Positions 7,805 to 17,863 of a stretch of 61,231 nucleotides of DNA are shown here, in pieces. How positions within the stretch are numbered: position 1 is the stretch's first letter; each line of letters starts with the position of its first letter. The DNA is taken from assembly GCA_020741275.1 (NCBI GenBank), contig DYZK01000032.1, positions 1-61,231 of the forward strand, given 5' to 3'. The notes beneath the pieces are model-generated. The model had not been told where the DNA came from and searched no databases. It saw nothing but the letters and a program-made list of their open reading frames with translations. The position numbers and the translations under genes were made by a program. The DNA comes from Corynebacterium urealyticum. GTDB lineage: Bacteria > Actinomycetota > Actinomycetes > Mycobacteriales > Mycobacteriaceae.

Positions 7805-9012
7805 GCAGCACGGACACTGCCATGAGCAGCGTGAACACTGCGCAGCCAAAGGAACAGGAAAAGGGCTCCTGGCTGAGCCAGATGTACAACGGCACCGGAA
7901 ACTTCCCCTTCGTGGCGAAGCGGCGCCTCTCGTACCAAATTCTGATTGCTATCTTCGTCGTGTGCATCGCGACGATCGGCTTCCGGGGCTTTAACCTCGG
8001 TATCGATTTCGAGGGCGGTACCCGCATCAGTATGCCGCCTAGTGCAACCGTTCAGCAGGATGACGTCGAACGCGTTTTCACTGAGGCCACGGGAGTTGCA
8101 CCCAACGCGGTTCAGACCGTCGGATCGGGAGATTCTCAGGTCATCGAGATCAACTCCGAGCGGCTCAGCGAAGAACAGATCCGCGAGGCCCGGGCCGCGC
8201 TCTTCGATGAGTTCAAGCCCGTGAATGCTCAAGGACAGCCTTCCGAGGAGGCAGTGAACGACTCCACGGTGTCCGAATCTTGGGGCTCGTCTATTACGAA
8301 GCGCATGCTTCTCGCACTCGGCGTTTTCGTGCTCGCAGTCTTCGCCTACATCGGGCTGCGAATGGAACGCGACATGGCGGTCTCCGCGATCATCGGTGTG
8401 CTCATCGACCTCACCGTCGTCTCGGGTCTATACGCCCTACTGGGGCTCGATGTCTCTCCTGCCACGGTTATCGGACTGCTGACCATCTTGGCCTACTCGC
8501 TGTACGACACTGTCGTCGTGTTCGACAAGGTGCAGGAGAACACTGCTGGGCTATTCGACTCGAGCCGCGCGACATACGGGGAACAGGTCAACCTCGCGAT
8601 CAACCAAACGGTGATGCGCTCCATCAACACCTCCATTTTCTCGCTGGTGCCGATTGCCGCGCTGCTGGTCATTGCCGTGTGGCTCATGGGAGTGGGCACT
8701 CTGAAGGATCTTGCCCTCGTGCAGTTCATTGGCGTGATCTGCGGTACCTTCAACTCCATCTTCTTCGCCGCCCCCATGCTGGTGAGCTTGAAGATGCGAC
8801 AGAAGAAGTATCGGGAGCACGACGAGCGCGTTCTTAAGACCCGCGAGCGGGTCGCTGCGGGCGAGGAACCGGCTGAGGACTTCGAGGAGGCACCCCGCGC
8901 GGGAACCCGCACCGTCGTGAGCCCGAACGCTGGGCTTCGCGCTCAGCGTAAACAGCAGCCGGATGCCACGGGCCCGGATACCAGCGGGGTATCCTGGCGA
9001 CCTGGAATGTAG
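7801..9012 (+). CDS. secF: Protein translocase subunit SecF
   Basis: A 403-residue partner of SecD, also with six predicted membrane helices. After the first helix come FRGFNLGIDFEGGTRI and an extracytoplasmic domain; the C-terminal helices carry the SecF signature LTILAYSLYDTVVVFDKV and RSINTSIFSLVP. The last 65 residues are a charged cytoplasmic tail. Its ATG overlaps the secD stop by four bases, indicating translational coupling. Confidence 0.97.
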   Translation: MSSTDTAMSSVNTAQPKEQEKGSWLSQMYNGTGNFPFVAKRRLSYQILIAIFVVCIATIGFRGFNLGIDFEGGTRISMPPSATVQQDDVERVFTEATGVAPNAVQTVGSGDSQVIEINSERLSEEQIREARAALFDEFKPVNAQGQPSEEAVNDSTVSESWGSSITKRMLLALGVFVLAVFAYIGLRMERDMAVSAIIGVLIDLTVVSGLYALLGLDVSPATVIGLLTILAYSLYDTVVVFDKVQENTAGLFDSSRATYGEQVNLAINQTVMRSINTSIFSLVPIAALLVIAVWLMGVGTLKDLALVQFIGVICGTFNSIFFAAPMLVSLKMRQKKYREHDERVLKTRERVAAGEEPAEDFEEAPRAGTRTVVSPNAGLRAQRKQQPDATGPDTSGVSWRPGM

Positions 9013-9097
9013 CTGGCGAAGGCCCGAAGACCCAGGGGAGATCCTGGGGAGCGTTCGCATGGCGGTGAATCCAAGCGCACGCTCAAGGAGGTGTGAA

Positions 9098-10696
9098 GTG
9101 TTTAAGCATCGTGGATTCCGTGTGGGAATATCGACCCTGGCCGTAGGCGCCTTGCTGGCCGGCTGCGGTAGCGATGGCGGTGGCCTCGGCCGCGCCGAGC
9201 CACAGTTCGGCTATCAGCTTCCGTCCACCCCGGTCACTACCAACGCAGGATCGGTTGTTGGGGTGGCCACTGACGCGGCGAAGCTTTCCGCCCGCCTGTA
9301 CCCAGGGGCTTTCCTCGCTGGCCCGGAGGGCCAAATGCTGCCCAACCGGGATTTGGTTGAGGTCACTCCGAGCAAGAAGCACCAGGAAGTCGTCGACTAC
9401 AAGATTAACCCCAAGGCAAAGTATTCCGATGGGCATAAAGTCGTTTGTGATGACTTCCAGCTGACGAAGGTGGCCAGCGAACGTGCTGATCTTTTCGCCT
9501 CGGATTTGCCCATCTATCACCAGGTCGATGAACTTTACTGTGCCCCAGGAGCGGACCGCTTCCGGGTGGTGTTCAAGCCGGGGTTCGGCCAGCGCTATCG
9601 CGAACTTTTTAGTGCGGGCACGGTTCTGCCGGCCCACGCTGTGACCAAACGGGCCGAGGTGGAATCAGTGACGGCAGCTGTCGAGTCTGGGGTGGAGGAG
9701 GAGCTGCTTCGCCTCGGCAAGGCATGGCAGGAGCTCTTTGATATCACCAAGACGGACCCCGCCACTGTCCCGACGTTCGGCCCATACCGTATCGCCGAGA
9801 AGGGCGAGCAAGGCCAACTGGTGCTCCGGGAGAACTCGGAATGGGCGGGAGATCGCCCCGCCCAGGTGCCGATCTACGTGTGGGGCCCGGGGGCGGACCT
9901 GCCGAAGCTCGCCGAGGACCACCAGATTTCAGTGCTTGATGCACCTGTGAAAACGGACTTCGTGGCTGCCGGCGTCGCATCGGAGAAGTTTTCAATTAGC
10001 CGCAAGCCCAGTGATCGTCTGGACACCCTTAGCCTCGCGGACACCGGAATCTTCGCCGACGAGGGCGCGCGGCACGCCTTCAGCTCCTGCATTGATCGCA
10101 AGGCCCTCGTGAAGACTGCGTCGGGTTTCTCCCGCAATCGCGTGACTGCCACTGGCCTGCGCGTTCTGCAGCCCTCTGCGCCAACCCACACCCGGCTGAA
10201 GGCACTGTCCGGCGCACACATGACCCGGGATATCCCGGCGGCGAAGGCGGCTCTTGAGGGGGCTACTGTGCGCATCGGCTACCTGAAGGAGCACGAGCGC
10301 TACGCCAAGCAGGTAGAGACCATCAAGAACAGCTGCGCGGAAGCCGGGATCACTGTCGAAGCTGTGCCACTGACCGCCGCGAACTATGGATCCCTGGGCG
10401 AGGAATACGACGCGCTGCTGTCGACCCACAGCGGGTTCGGACGCAATGGGCTCAGCAAGGCGGACCAGGCGTCGCTGTTGCCGGAGATCCTCCGCGCGGA
10501 GAAGGAATTGCAGCAAGCGATGTGGACGATTCCGCTGACCACCGAGCCGCGGGCGATCGCAACCCTAAAGAACGTGGACAACGTCGTGGATAACCCGGGC
10601 AATGTTGGCCTCAGCTGGAACATGGACCGGTGGGTCGAGCTTGACCACATCCCCGAAACCACCAGCGACACGGACACATCCACCAAGAAGTCTTAA
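9098..10696 (+). CDS. Peptide-type ABC transporter substrate-binding lipoprotein (family 5), orphan
   Basis: A 532-residue exported protein with the fold signs of family 5 (oligopeptide/dipeptide) solute-binding proteins. I place the start at GTG 9098 because AAGGAGG lies six bases upstream; this gives a signal peptide (basic KHRGFR, then hydrophobic ISTLAVGALLA) ending in a lipobox LLAGC with Cys23. No permease or ATPase gene is adjacent. A lipoprotein is found at the same place between secF and apt in M. tuberculosis (Rv2585c), so the position is conserved. Its ligand is unknown; it may serve a transporter encoded elsewhere or have a different cell-surface role. Confidence 0.85.
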   Translation: MFKHRGFRVGISTLAVGALLAGCGSDGGGLGRAEPQFGYQLPSTPVTTNAGSVVGVATDAAKLSARLYPGAFLAGPEGQMLPNRDLVEVTPSKKHQEVVDYKINPKAKYSDGHKVVCDDFQLTKVASERADLFASDLPIYHQVDELYCAPGADRFRVVFKPGFGQRYRELFSAGTVLPAHAVTKRAEVESVTAAVESGVEEELLRLGKAWQELFDITKTDPATVPTFGPYRIAEKGEQGQLVLRENSEWAGDRPAQVPIYVWGPGADLPKLAEDHQISVLDAPVKTDFVAAGVASEKFSISRKPSDRLDTLSLADTGIFADEGARHAFSSCIDRKALVKTASGFSRNRVTATGLRVLQPSAPTHTRLKALSGAHMTRDIPAAKAALEGATVRIGYLKEHERYAKQVETIKNSCAEAGITVEAVPLTAANYGSLGEEYDALLSTHSGFGRNGLSKADQASLLPEILRAEKELQQAMWTIPLTTEPRAIATLKNVDNVVDNPGNVGLSWNMDRWVELDHIPETTSDTDTSTKKS

Positions 10697-10713
10697 AGGA
10701 TTAGTCGACAACC

Positions 10714-11301
10714 ATGACCCAGGCATCAGATTTCATCCTCTCCGACCCGAGCGCGATCGAACGCCAGGAGTACGCACAGAAGCTGCTCGCCGATCACATT
10801 CGGCTCGTGCCAGGATTCCCCGCCGAGGGCATTGTTTTCGAGGACCTCACGCCGGCGCTCGCCGACGCGGAGTCTTTCCGGGCCGTCGTTTGCTCCTTGG
10901 CCGACGCTGCCCGCGAGATGGAACCCGACCTGATCGCAGGGCTCGACGCGCGCGGCTTCCTGCTTGGTAGTGCTGTGGCGTATGAGCTGGGACTCGGCAT
11001 CCTCGCGGTGCGCAAGGGCGGAAAACTACCGCCGCCAGTTCACCAGGCTAACTATCAGCTGGAGTACGGCACCGCCACGCTCGAGATCCCAGCCGACGGC
11101 TTGGACCTGCGGGGTCGCCGGGTGCTGCTGCTCGACGACGTCCTGGCAACCGGGGGCACCCTCCAAGCCGCCCGCAGTTTGCTTGACAAAGCTGGTGCGA
11201 CGGTCTGCGGCCTTGGGGTAGTACTTGAGGTACAAGCGCTGGACGGTCGACAGCGCTTCCCTGAGATTCCGTTGTATGTCGTAGGAACCGATCATGAGTA
11301 A
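10714..11301 (+). CDS. apt: Adenine phosphoribosyltransferase
   Basis: A 195-residue type I phosphoribosyltransferase that salvages adenine to AMP with PRPP. The PRPP-binding motif [17 protein letters not shown] is clear near residues 133-150, and the flexible-loop and base-binding region includes [14 protein letters not shown] and RKGGKLP. The stop codon overlaps the start of rel by eight bases, so the two are translationally coupled, the same apt-rel order as in M. tuberculosis. Confidence 0.96.
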   Translation: MTQASDFILSDPSAIERQEYAQKLLADHIRLVPGFPAEGIVFEDLTPALADAESFRAVVCSLADAAREMEPDLIAGLDARGFLLGSAVAYELGLGILAVRKGGKLPPPVHQANYQLEYGTATLEIPADGLDLRGRRVLLLDDVLATGGTLQAARSLLDKAGATVCGLGVVLEVQALDGRQRFPEIPLYVVGTDHE

Positions 11302-13570
11302 CGAAAAGGGTTCGCTGTGGATGGCTGCGCGCATCGCGCGCACCCTGACGGGGACCGCCCGCCCGAAGGTGAACCCTGTGCTGGCACCGCTTATCGGGGT
11401 ACACCGGAAGTTCCACCCGAAGGCGAACCTCGAGGTTCTCAACCGGGCGTATAACACCGCGGAGCGACTGCACGACGGCGTGATGCGGAAGTCGGGGGAG
11501 CCGTACATTACCCACCCACTGGCCGTGGCGACCATTGCCGCGGAGATCGGCATGGACACCACCACGTTGGTGGCGGCGCTCCTGCACGACACGGTGGAAG
11601 ACACCGACTATTCACTCGAGGAGCTCACCGCCGATTTCGGCGAGGAGGTTGCCCGCCTTGTGGACGGTGTCACGAAGCTGGACAAGGTGGCTCTCGGTTC
11701 CGCGGCCGAGGCCGAGACCGTCCGCAAGATGATCGTGGCGATGTCGCACGACCCCCGCGTGCTGGTCATCAAGGTCTGCGACCGGCTGCACAATATGCGC
11801 ACCATGCGCTTCCTCCCGCCTGAGAAGCAGGCGAAGAAGGCGCGGGAAACATTGGAAGTCATCGCCCCGCTCGCGCACCGGCTGGGGATGGCAACGGTCA
11901 AGTGGGAACTCGAGGACCTCGCCTTCGCGATCCTGTATCCGCGCAAGTACGAGGAGATCGTCCGCATCGTCGCGGACCGCGCACCCAAGCGTGACCAGTA
12001 CATCGCCCGCGTCAAGGATGAAATCGAGTCCGCGATGCAGGACACCGGCATCAACGCCGAGGTCGTGGGCAGACCGAAGCACTACTGGTCGATCTACCAG
12101 AAGATGATCGTCCGCGGGCGCGACTTTGACGAGATCTTCGACCTGGTGGGCATCCGAATCCTCGTGGAAACTGTGCGTGACTGCTATGCCGCCGTGGGTG
12201 CGGTTCACGCTTTGTACCAGCCCATGCCGGGTCGCTTTAAGGACTACATCAGCTCACCGCGCTTCGGCGTGTACAAGTCCCTGCACACCACCGTGCTCGG
12301 ACCAGACGCTAAGCCGCTGGAAATCCAGATCCGCACCCTGGAGATGCACCGCAACGCCGAATACGGCATTGCCGCGCACTGGCGTTACAAGGAGACCCGC
12401 GGCACCCACAGTGGAACCAGCGAGGACCTGGACCAGATGGCGTGGATGCGCCAACTGCTGGACTGGCAGAAGGAAGCAGCGGATCCAAACGAGTTCCTGG
12501 ATTCACTGCGCTACGACCTCTCCACCGATGAGATCTTCGTGTTCACCCCGAAGGGGGATGCCATTACGCTTCCCGCGGGTGCCACCCCCGTGGACTTCGC
12601 CTATTCCGTGCACACCGAGGTCGGGCACCGCTGCATCGGCGCGAAGGTCAACGGGCGTTTGGTTGCGCTGGAAAGCAAGCTGCAGACCGGCGACAAGGTC
12701 GAAATCTTTACCTCCAAAGACCAGTCGGCAGGACCCAGCAAGGACTGGCTGAATTTCGTCGTTGTTCCGCGAGCGCGTGCCCGCATCAAGCAGTGGTTTG
12801 CCAAGGAGCGCCGCGGTGAAGCGGTTGAGGTGGGGCGTGACGCTCTCGCCGCAGAGGTGCAGCGCAACGGCGTGCCGGTGCAGCGCCTGTTCACACCCGA
12901 ATCAGTCCGTGCCCTGGCAGCCGACCTGGGGTACGACGACGTCGACGCACTGTACGCCGCCATCGGCCGCCACGACGTCACCGCCGGGCACGTCGTTAAC
13001 CTGCTCATGGACCAGCTCGCTGGCGAGGACGACGCGCCCGCGATGCTGCCCAACGAGGTTCCCGTCCACCCGGCGAGCCGGATCGCGAACACCCCGCAGG
13101 AGGGCCGCGGCGACGGCTCCGGCATTCTCGTGCAGGGGGAGGCGGACTTTTCCGCGAAGCTGGCGAAATGCTGCACCCCGGTGCCGGGAGATGCGATCTT
13201 CGGCTTTATCACCAAGGGCGGCGGAGTCTCGGTACACCGTACGGACTGCACTAACGCTCCGAAGCTGCACCAGGACCAGGAGCGAATCATCGAGGTGGGC
13301 TGGGCGCAGAGTTTCCAGAACGCCGTGTTCCTCGTGACGATCCAGATCGAGGGACTGGACCGCAACGGCCTGCTCTCCGAAGTCACCCGCGTGGTCAGCG
13401 AGCAGAAGGTTCCGATCATCGCGACGAGCTCACGCACCTCAGAGGACCGGGTGGCGATGATTCGTTTTACCTTCGAGGTCTCCGATACCAAACAGCTGGG
13501 CTACCTGATGGGGCAGCTGCGCAACATCGAGGGTGTGTTCGACGTCTACCGAGTCACCACCGGCGGTTAG
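11294..13570 (+). CDS. rel: Bifunctional (p)ppGpp synthetase/hydrolase Rel
   Basis: A 758-residue long RelA/SpoT homologue that makes and degrades the alarmone (p)ppGpp in the stringent response. The hydrolase HD domain has HDTVEDTD with the HD pair at about residues 98-99 and appears intact. The synthetase domain follows with [13 protein letters not shown] and the substrate-binding region [10 protein letters not shown]. The TGS domain starts near residue 412 ([10 protein letters not shown]), a zinc-finger region contains KCCTPVPGD, and an ACT domain ends the protein. Both catalytic halves look active. It overlaps apt by eight bases. Confidence 0.97.
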   Translation: MSNEKGSLWMAARIARTLTGTARPKVNPVLAPLIGVHRKFHPKANLEVLNRAYNTAERLHDGVMRKSGEPYITHPLAVATIAAEIGMDTTTLVAALLHDTVEDTDYSLEELTADFGEEVARLVDGVTKLDKVALGSAAEAETVRKMIVAMSHDPRVLVIKVCDRLHNMRTMRFLPPEKQAKKARETLEVIAPLAHRLGMATVKWELEDLAFAILYPRKYEEIVRIVADRAPKRDQYIARVKDEIESAMQDTGINAEVVGRPKHYWSIYQKMIVRGRDFDEIFDLVGIRILVETVRDCYAAVGAVHALYQPMPGRFKDYISSPRFGVYKSLHTTVLGPDAKPLEIQIRTLEMHRNAEYGIAAHWRYKETRGTHSGTSEDLDQMAWMRQLLDWQKEAADPNEFLDSLRYDLSTDEIFVFTPKGDAITLPAGATPVDFAYSVHTEVGHRCIGAKVNGRLVALESKLQTGDKVEIFTSKDQSAGPSKDWLNFVVVPRARARIKQWFAKERRGEAVEVGRDALAAEVQRNGVPVQRLFTPESVRALAADLGYDDVDALYAAIGRHDVTAGHVVNLLMDQLAGEDDAPAMLPNEVPVHPASRIANTPQEGRGDGSGILVQGEADFSAKLAKCCTPVPGDAIFGFITKGGGVSVHRTDCTNAPKLHQDQERIIEVGWAQSFQNAVFLVTIQIEGLDRNGLLSEVTRVVSEQKVPIIATSSRTSEDRVAMIRFTFEVSDTKQLGYLMGQLRNIEGVFDVYRVTTGG

Positions 13571-13605
13571 GATCCCGCGAACGCGGTCGCGGTACAGGAC
13601 CAACG

Positions 13606-13644
13606 ACGAAGCCCGGGTAGCCATGCGGTGTACCCGGGCTTCGT
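13606..13644 (+). terminator. Strong hairpin between convergent rel and cyclophilin genes
   Basis: ACGAAGCCCGGGTA (13606-13619) and TACCCGGGCTTCGT (13631-13644) are a perfect 14-bp inverted repeat with an 11-base loop. It lies between two converging genes and could stop transcription from both sides, although neither side has a clear T-run. Confidence 0.7.
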
Positions 13645-13659
13645 GCGGCTAGTAGGAAC

Positions 13660-14520
13660 TTAGCTGACGGTGGCCTTTTCGATCTTCACCTCATCAGCCG
13701 GCTTGCCGTCGCCTTCTGGGGCGGCGTCGTAGATCTTGTCCAGGGTGGCCAAACCCTCGTCGCTGATCTTGCCGAAGACGTTGTACGCCGGCGGCAGCGT
13801 GGTGTCCTTCGTGACGAGGAAGAACTGCGAGCCGTTGGTGTCCGGGCCGGAATTCGCCATTGCCAGGGTGCCACGCGGGTAGGTCAGCGGGGACTGGCTC
13901 TCGCCCTCGGCCACACCGTTGAGCGGGAACTCGTCGCCGAACTTGTAGCCCGGTCCACCCGTGCCCTTGCCGGTCGGGTCGCCGCACTGCAGGATGCCCA
14001 TCTGGTCGGACTTCACGTGGCGGTGGCAGACCGTGTTATCGAAGTAGTTCTGCTTGGTCAGGGATTCGAAGCTGTTTACGGAGCACGGGGAGGTACCGCG
14101 GTCCAGCTCAATTGGAATCTCGCCGGCGGTTGTCTTCAGGTTCACCTTGACCAGGCCATCCGTCGCGATATTCTCGGTGCCTGGCTTATCGACCTGCTTG
14201 GCGGCACCGCCTTCGTCCTCGTACTCACAGCTGACCTGCTTCGGGTAGGCCTTCATTGGGCCGTCTGGCAGCGGAGGGTACTGCTCCTCGTCCTGGCCCT
14301 GGGTTTCTGTTTGATCTTCGGAATCCTCGGAGCCCGTGTAGGTGCTGGCGAAGTAGATGCCGCCCACGATCGCGGCCAGGACCACGACGGTGGTCACCAT
14401 CACGCCGAGCGGCGCGAGCTTTGCCTTGCGCTCGCGGCCTTTGATCGCCTTATCGAGGTTTTCCAGCGCCTCGTCGCGGCGCTGCGCGTTGGGCATCTTG
14501 CGCCCAGTGTTCTCACTCAC
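13660..14520 (-). CDS. ppiA: Membrane-anchored peptidyl-prolyl cis-trans isomerase (cyclophilin)
   Basis: A 286-residue protein with a short charged N-terminus, one membrane helix at about residues 38-60 (APLGVMVTTVVVLAAIVGGIYFA shortened here to its core), an acidic linker, and a cyclophilin domain outside the membrane. The isomerase core is recognised by FESLTKQNYFDNTVCHRH, RGTLAMANSGPDTNGSQFF and AYNVFGKI. It should help fold exported proteins. It is divergent from the neighbouring hydrolase gene and starts with GTG at 14520, whose first bases overlap the stop of a short upstream frame. The ppiA/ppiB naming varies between genomes. Confidence 0.93.
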   Translation of the reverse strand: MSENTGRKMPNAQRRDEALENLDKAIKGRERKAKLAPLGVMVTTVVVLAAIVGGIYFASTYTGSEDSEDQTETQGQDEEQYPPLPDGPMKAYPKQVSCEYEDEGGAAKQVDKPGTENIATDGLVKVNLKTTAGEIPIELDRGTSPCSVNSFESLTKQNYFDNTVCHRHVKSDQMGILQCGDPTGKGTGGPGYKFGDEFPLNGVAEGESQSPLTYPRGTLAMANSGPDTNGSQFFLVTKDTTLPPAYNVFGKISDEGLATLDKIYDAAPEGDGKPADEVKIEKATVS

Positions 14521-14570
14521 GTGTTGAACCGGTGCCTTTCTTCCTGCGTGATCATCTTCAGCGTGATCAT
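14517..14570 (-). CDS. Possible 17-residue upstream ORF coupled to the cyclophilin gene
   Basis: On the minus strand an ATG at 14570 opens a frame MITLKMITQEERHRFNT whose TGA overlaps the GTG start of the cyclophilin gene (GTGA). Translation of this frame could feed ribosomes to the downstream start. The frame is also open further upstream, and there is no independent evidence that it is expressed. Confidence 0.25.
   Translation of the reverse strand: MITLKMITQEERHRFNT
14546..14570. repeat. Direct repeat of GCGTGATCAT
   Basis: Two perfect copies of GCGTGATCAT (14546-14555 and 14561-14570) are separated by five bases. Each contains the palindrome TGATCA. They lie 26-50 bases upstream of the cyclophilin start and encode the repeated MIT of the small upstream frame. 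Confidence 0.6.
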
Positions 14571-14664
14571 GGACGATTCGCGCAGAGCCTGGCTGTGGGG
14601 CCGCGGGCCTGCGTAACCTTTCCCATTATGCCCTAAGAAAGTTATTTTCTGACACGATGGGGGC

Positions 14665-15369
14665 ATGAAGAACTCCGAGAACTCCGGTGCAGGGGCGCCC
14701 GCCCCCACCTTTGAGATGCTGGGCTTTCCGGCGGGCGCCTTCCAGACCAATTGCTACGTGCTGATCAATATGGATGAGTCCGCAGCATGCGACGACCAGG
14801 GGCGCAGGCCCGCCACAGTGGTGGATCCGGGACACGGCGCCCACAAGGTCATTATCGATGCTTCGAGCGAGCACAACTTCTTCGTGGAGTCGATCGTGCT
14901 CACCCATGGCCATATCGACCATATGCGAGATGCCGCGGAGTTCGGGGTGCCGGTCCACGTCCACGAATATGATCGTTCGATGCTCGAGGACCCGGGCATG
15001 TATACCGATGTCCTCGACTTTGCTCGCATCTTCGACACCGAGAACATGGCGGTGCCCGAGGACATCCGAAACCTCGGCGACGAGGTGAGTATCGGCGGCC
15101 AGAGCTTCACCGTTCACCACATGCCGGGGCATTCCCCCGGATCCGTCATGTTCCGCATCCCGGGGCTGATCTTGGGCGGGGACGTCCTCTTCAACGGCGG
15201 CGTGGGGCGGACGGACCTACCTGGTTCGGATCCGGCGGATATGACGCTGTCCCTGAAACGTCTGGCTGCCGAGTTCGATGACGACGACGTCGTCCTTCCC
15301 GGCCACGGTCCGCAGACAACGATCGGTCAGGAAAAGAAGACCAACCCCTTCCTGCACGAGGTGGGGTAG
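14665..15369 (+). CDS. Metallo-beta-lactamase-fold hydrolase (glyoxalase II-like)
   Basis: A 234-residue hydrolase of the glyoxalase II subgroup. The metal-binding motif THGHIDH (HxHxDH) is near residue 78, a second ligand is in [11 protein letters not shown], a bridging aspartate in LGGDVLF, and the last histidine in LPGHGPQT. It lacks the C-terminal substrate domain of classical hydroxyacylglutathione hydrolase, and corynebacteria use mycothiol rather than glutathione, so the substrate is probably another thioester. It is divergent from the cyclophilin gene and 40 bases before hisS, the order seen in M. tuberculosis (Rv2581c). Confidence 0.88.
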   Translation: MKNSENSGAGAPAPTFEMLGFPAGAFQTNCYVLINMDESAACDDQGRRPATVVDPGHGAHKVIIDASSEHNFFVESIVLTHGHIDHMRDAAEFGVPVHVHEYDRSMLEDPGMYTDVLDFARIFDTENMAVPEDIRNLGDEVSIGGQSFTVHHMPGHSPGSVMFRIPGLILGGDVLFNGGVGRTDLPGSDPADMTLSLKRLAAEFDDDDVVLPGHGPQTTIGQEKKTNPFLHEVG

Positions 15370-15395
15370 TGCTACGCCCGCGGCGGGCCAGCCAC

Positions 15396-15401
15396 TAAGA
15401 T
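15396..15401 (+). promoter_or_regulatory. Candidate -10 for a leaderless hisS mRNA
   Basis: TAAGAT in CACTAAGAT ends eight bases before the GTG start of hisS, and there is no ribosome-binding site between them. Transcription from this hexamer would begin at or next to the start codon. Confidence 0.5.
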
Positions 15402-15409
15402 CTGGTGAC

Positions 15410-16693
15410 GTGACTAACTCAGGTGAAAAGAAGTTCCAGCCGCTGCACGCCCCGAAGGGCATTCCGGACTACGTGCCACCGCAGTCCAGCGAATTCCTGG
15501 CGGTGCGCACCGCGTTTCTCGACGCCGCCCACAACGCCGGTTATGAGCACATCGAGCTGCCCGTGTTCGAGGACACCTCGCTGTTCGCCCGCGGCGTGGG
15601 GGAGTCCACCGATGTGGTGAGCAAGGAAATGTATACCTTCGCTGACCGGGGTGGTCGCTCGGTGACGCTGCGCCCGGAGGGCACCGCCGGTGTGATGCGT
15701 GCGGTGATCCAGCACAACCTCGATCGCGGGCAGCTGCCAGCCAAGCTGGCCTACCACGGCCCGTTTTTCCGCTACGAACGCCCGCAGGCTGGCCGTTTCC
15801 GCCAGCTTCAGCAGGTCGGTGTGGAGGCCATTGGGGTTGACGACCCAGCGCTGGATGCTGAGGTCATTGCTTTGGCAGACCGCTGCTTCCGTTCCATTGG
15901 GTTGGATGGCTTCCGTCTCGAGTTGACGAGCCTGGGGGATAGTACCGATCGCCCGGCATACCGCGCGAAGCTCCAGGAGTTCCTGGCAACGCTTCCGCTG
16001 GATGAGGAGACCCAGCGCCGCGCGGAGCTCAACCCGCTGCGAGTGCTGGATGATAAGCGCCCGCAGATGCAGGAAATGCTGGCGGACGCTCCGTTGATGA
16101 AGGATCACCTCTCGGATTCCTCCCGCGAGCACTTCGATACCGTCACGGGCCTGCTTGAGGACATGGGTGTGGCATACACGATCAACCCACGCATGGTCCG
16201 TGGGCTTGATTACTACACCAAGACCTGTTTCGAGTTTGTCCACGATGGTCTCGGGGCCCAGTCCGGAATCGGCGGTGGCGGTCGCTACGACGGCTTGATG
16301 GCCCAGCTTGGTGGCCAGGACCTCTCCGGCATCGGCTTCGGCCTTGGCGTGGACCGCGCGCTGCTGGCGCTCGAAGCGGAGGGCAAGACGGCTTCGACCG
16401 GTCGCCGCGTGGATGTGTTTGGGATCCCGATGGGCGATGCCGCGAAGCGCCACATGGTTGCTTTGATCAATGAGCTGCGCGCTGCGGGTGTTGCTGCGGA
16501 CATGGCCTACGGCAATCGCGGGCTCAAGGGGGCGATGAAGGCCGCCAACCGGGCACATGCTCAGCTCGCCGTCGTCATCGGTGACCAGGAGCTCGAGGCA
16601 GGCACCGTGGCGGTGAAGGACCTGCAGCTCGGGGAGCAGCATGACGTCGCGGTGGCAGACCTGGTCGCCCACATCCGTCAGCAGCTGGCGTAG
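15410..16693 (+). CDS. hisS: Histidyl-tRNA synthetase
   Basis: A 427-residue class II synthetase that charges tRNA-His. I chose GTG at 15410 ([20 protein letters not shown]) because the usual N-terminal KGIPDY segment follows at once and a -10 element lies directly upstream. Motif 2 includes [19 protein letters not shown]; the histidine-specific motifs [13 protein letters not shown] and GGGGRYDGL are intact, and the anticodon-binding domain ends the protein. Length is normal. Confidence 0.96.
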   Translation: MTNSGEKKFQPLHAPKGIPDYVPPQSSEFLAVRTAFLDAAHNAGYEHIELPVFEDTSLFARGVGESTDVVSKEMYTFADRGGRSVTLRPEGTAGVMRAVIQHNLDRGQLPAKLAYHGPFFRYERPQAGRFRQLQQVGVEAIGVDDPALDAEVIALADRCFRSIGLDGFRLELTSLGDSTDRPAYRAKLQEFLATLPLDEETQRRAELNPLRVLDDKRPQMQEMLADAPLMKDHLSDSSREHFDTVTGLLEDMGVAYTINPRMVRGLDYYTKTCFEFVHDGLGAQSGIGGGGRYDGLMAQLGGQDLSGIGFGLGVDRALLALEAEGKTASTGRRVDVFGIPMGDAAKRHMVALINELRAAGVAADMAYGNRGLKGAMKAANRAHAQLAVVIGDQELEAGTVAVKDLQLGEQHDVAVADLVAHIRQQLA

Positions 16694-16730
16694 ATCCCCG
16701 GATCCCCTATACAGCTCCTTCGGGCTAGTA

Positions 16731-16768
16731 AAAACGGCACTGTGCTTTCGCGCAGTGCCGTTTTCTTT
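16731..16768 (+). terminator. Intrinsic terminator after hisS
   Basis: AAAACGGCACTG (16731-16742) pairs perfectly with CAGTGCCGTTTT (16753-16764) across a 10-base loop, followed by CTTT. Because the arms carry A- and T-runs, it could act on both strands, ending hisS and the convergent protease gene. Confidence 0.85.
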
Positions 16769-16830
16769 GCCATGGGCCGTTAGCCGCCCCGGTGCGCATC
16801 GGCAGGAGCGGGCCTTAGCTCGTGGTGAGC

Positions 16831-17769
16831 TTAGCGGCGGAAGTTCGCCTCACAGCTGGCCATTGTTCCGCCCTGGTAGCCGCGCAGGAATGCATCGACG
16901 CGCTGCTGTGAGGAACCGTGAGTCCATTTCTCGGGGTTGACCGAGCGGCCGGCGGACTTCTGGATGGCATCATCGCCGATGGATTGGGCGGTCTTCACAG
17001 CCTGATCCACCTGGTCCTGCGTGATCGGGTCGAGCATCGCATCCGGCCCCTTATCCGCCTGGCTGGCCCACAGACCCGCGTAGCAGTCGGCCTGCAGCTC
17101 CATCTTCACGGCGTTGGAGTCCTCACCCGGATTGTTGTAGTCGGAAAGCCCAAGGTTGCCCTCGAGCTGTTGGATGTGGTGACCGAACTCGTGGGCGACA
17201 ACATACATCTGGGCGAACGAGCCATCGGAGCCGCCCATCTGCCGCAGCTGCTTAAAGAATGGGGTCGCGAAGTAGACGGTCTCATCTCCCGGGCAGTAGA
17301 ACGGTCCGGACTGGGAAGCATCAGCTGCTCCGCAGGCGGTGTTGATCTGACCGGAGCCGATGAAGAGACCCGGCTTGGTGTACTGGATATTCGCCTCCTG
17401 AGGGAGAGCCTCGCCCCAGAAGTCGTCCAGAACCGTCGCGGTGGCCTGGATGCGGCAGTCGTCGTGCTTATTGGCATCCTCGTACGTCTTGCAGTGTGCG
17501 AGCGCATCCGAGTCGGTTTGGGGGCCCTGCACGTTATTGGCACCCCCGCCGCCAATGCCAGGGATTCCGCCGCCACTGTTGAGGAAAAAGATCACCAAGC
17601 CGGCGATGATGATGCCGGGCAGCCCGAAGCGAGCTCCCACCTGACTCACCAACATGTTGATGAGAAAGTTGCCTCCGCCACGGTTGCCGCCGCCGAAGTT
17701 GGAACCCCCGGAATTGCCGCCACCTTGGGCGCGGCCGGAGGAGTCGCCTAGATTTTGATTGAAGGTCAC
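16831..17769 (-). CDS. Membrane-anchored neutral zinc metallopeptidase (YpfJ family)
   Basis: A 312-residue putative protease. The N-terminus is rich in glycine, asparagine and serine (about residues 8-35), followed by a membrane helix (FGLPGIIIAGLVIFFL). The catalytic domain lies outside and contains VVAHEFGHHIQQLEG with the HExxH zinc site, plus four cysteines likely to form disulfides. A glycine-rich membrane protein sits at the equivalent place in M. tuberculosis (Rv2575). It starts with GTG at 17769. Substrate is unknown. Confidence 0.9.
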   Translation of the reverse strand: MTFNQNLGDSSGRAQGGGNSGGSNFGGGNRGGGNFLINMLVSQVGARFGLPGIIIAGLVIFFLNSGGGIPGIGGGGANNVQGPQTDSDALAHCKTYEDANKHDDCRIQATATVLDDFWGEALPQEANIQYTKPGLFIGSGQINTACGAADASQSGPFYCPGDETVYFATPFFKQLRQMGGSDGSFAQMYVVAHEFGHHIQQLEGNLGLSDYNNPGEDSNAVKMELQADCYAGLWASQADKGPDAMLDPITQDQVDQAVKTAQSIGDDAIQKSAGRSVNPEKWTHGSSQQRVDAFLRGYQGGTMASCEANFRR

Positions 17770-17800
17770 GCCCTAAAGTTTGCCACACTTGGAGATGGAC

Positions 17801-17806
17801 TAAGCT
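17801..17806 (+). promoter_or_regulatory. Candidate -10 for aspS
   Basis: TAAGCT, the same hexamer as before yebC, about 58 bases upstream of the aspS start. The likely transcription start is near 17813. Confidence 0.3.
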
Positions 17807-17863
17807 GAAGGGTTGAATTCGACACCCTTTTTAAAGATTGAAAGCATCGGAAGGATAAGCGAC

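Noticed and set aside
14665..15369. A true beta-lactamase
   Set aside because: There is no signal peptide, and the sequence pattern is that of cytoplasmic glyoxalase II-like hydrolases.
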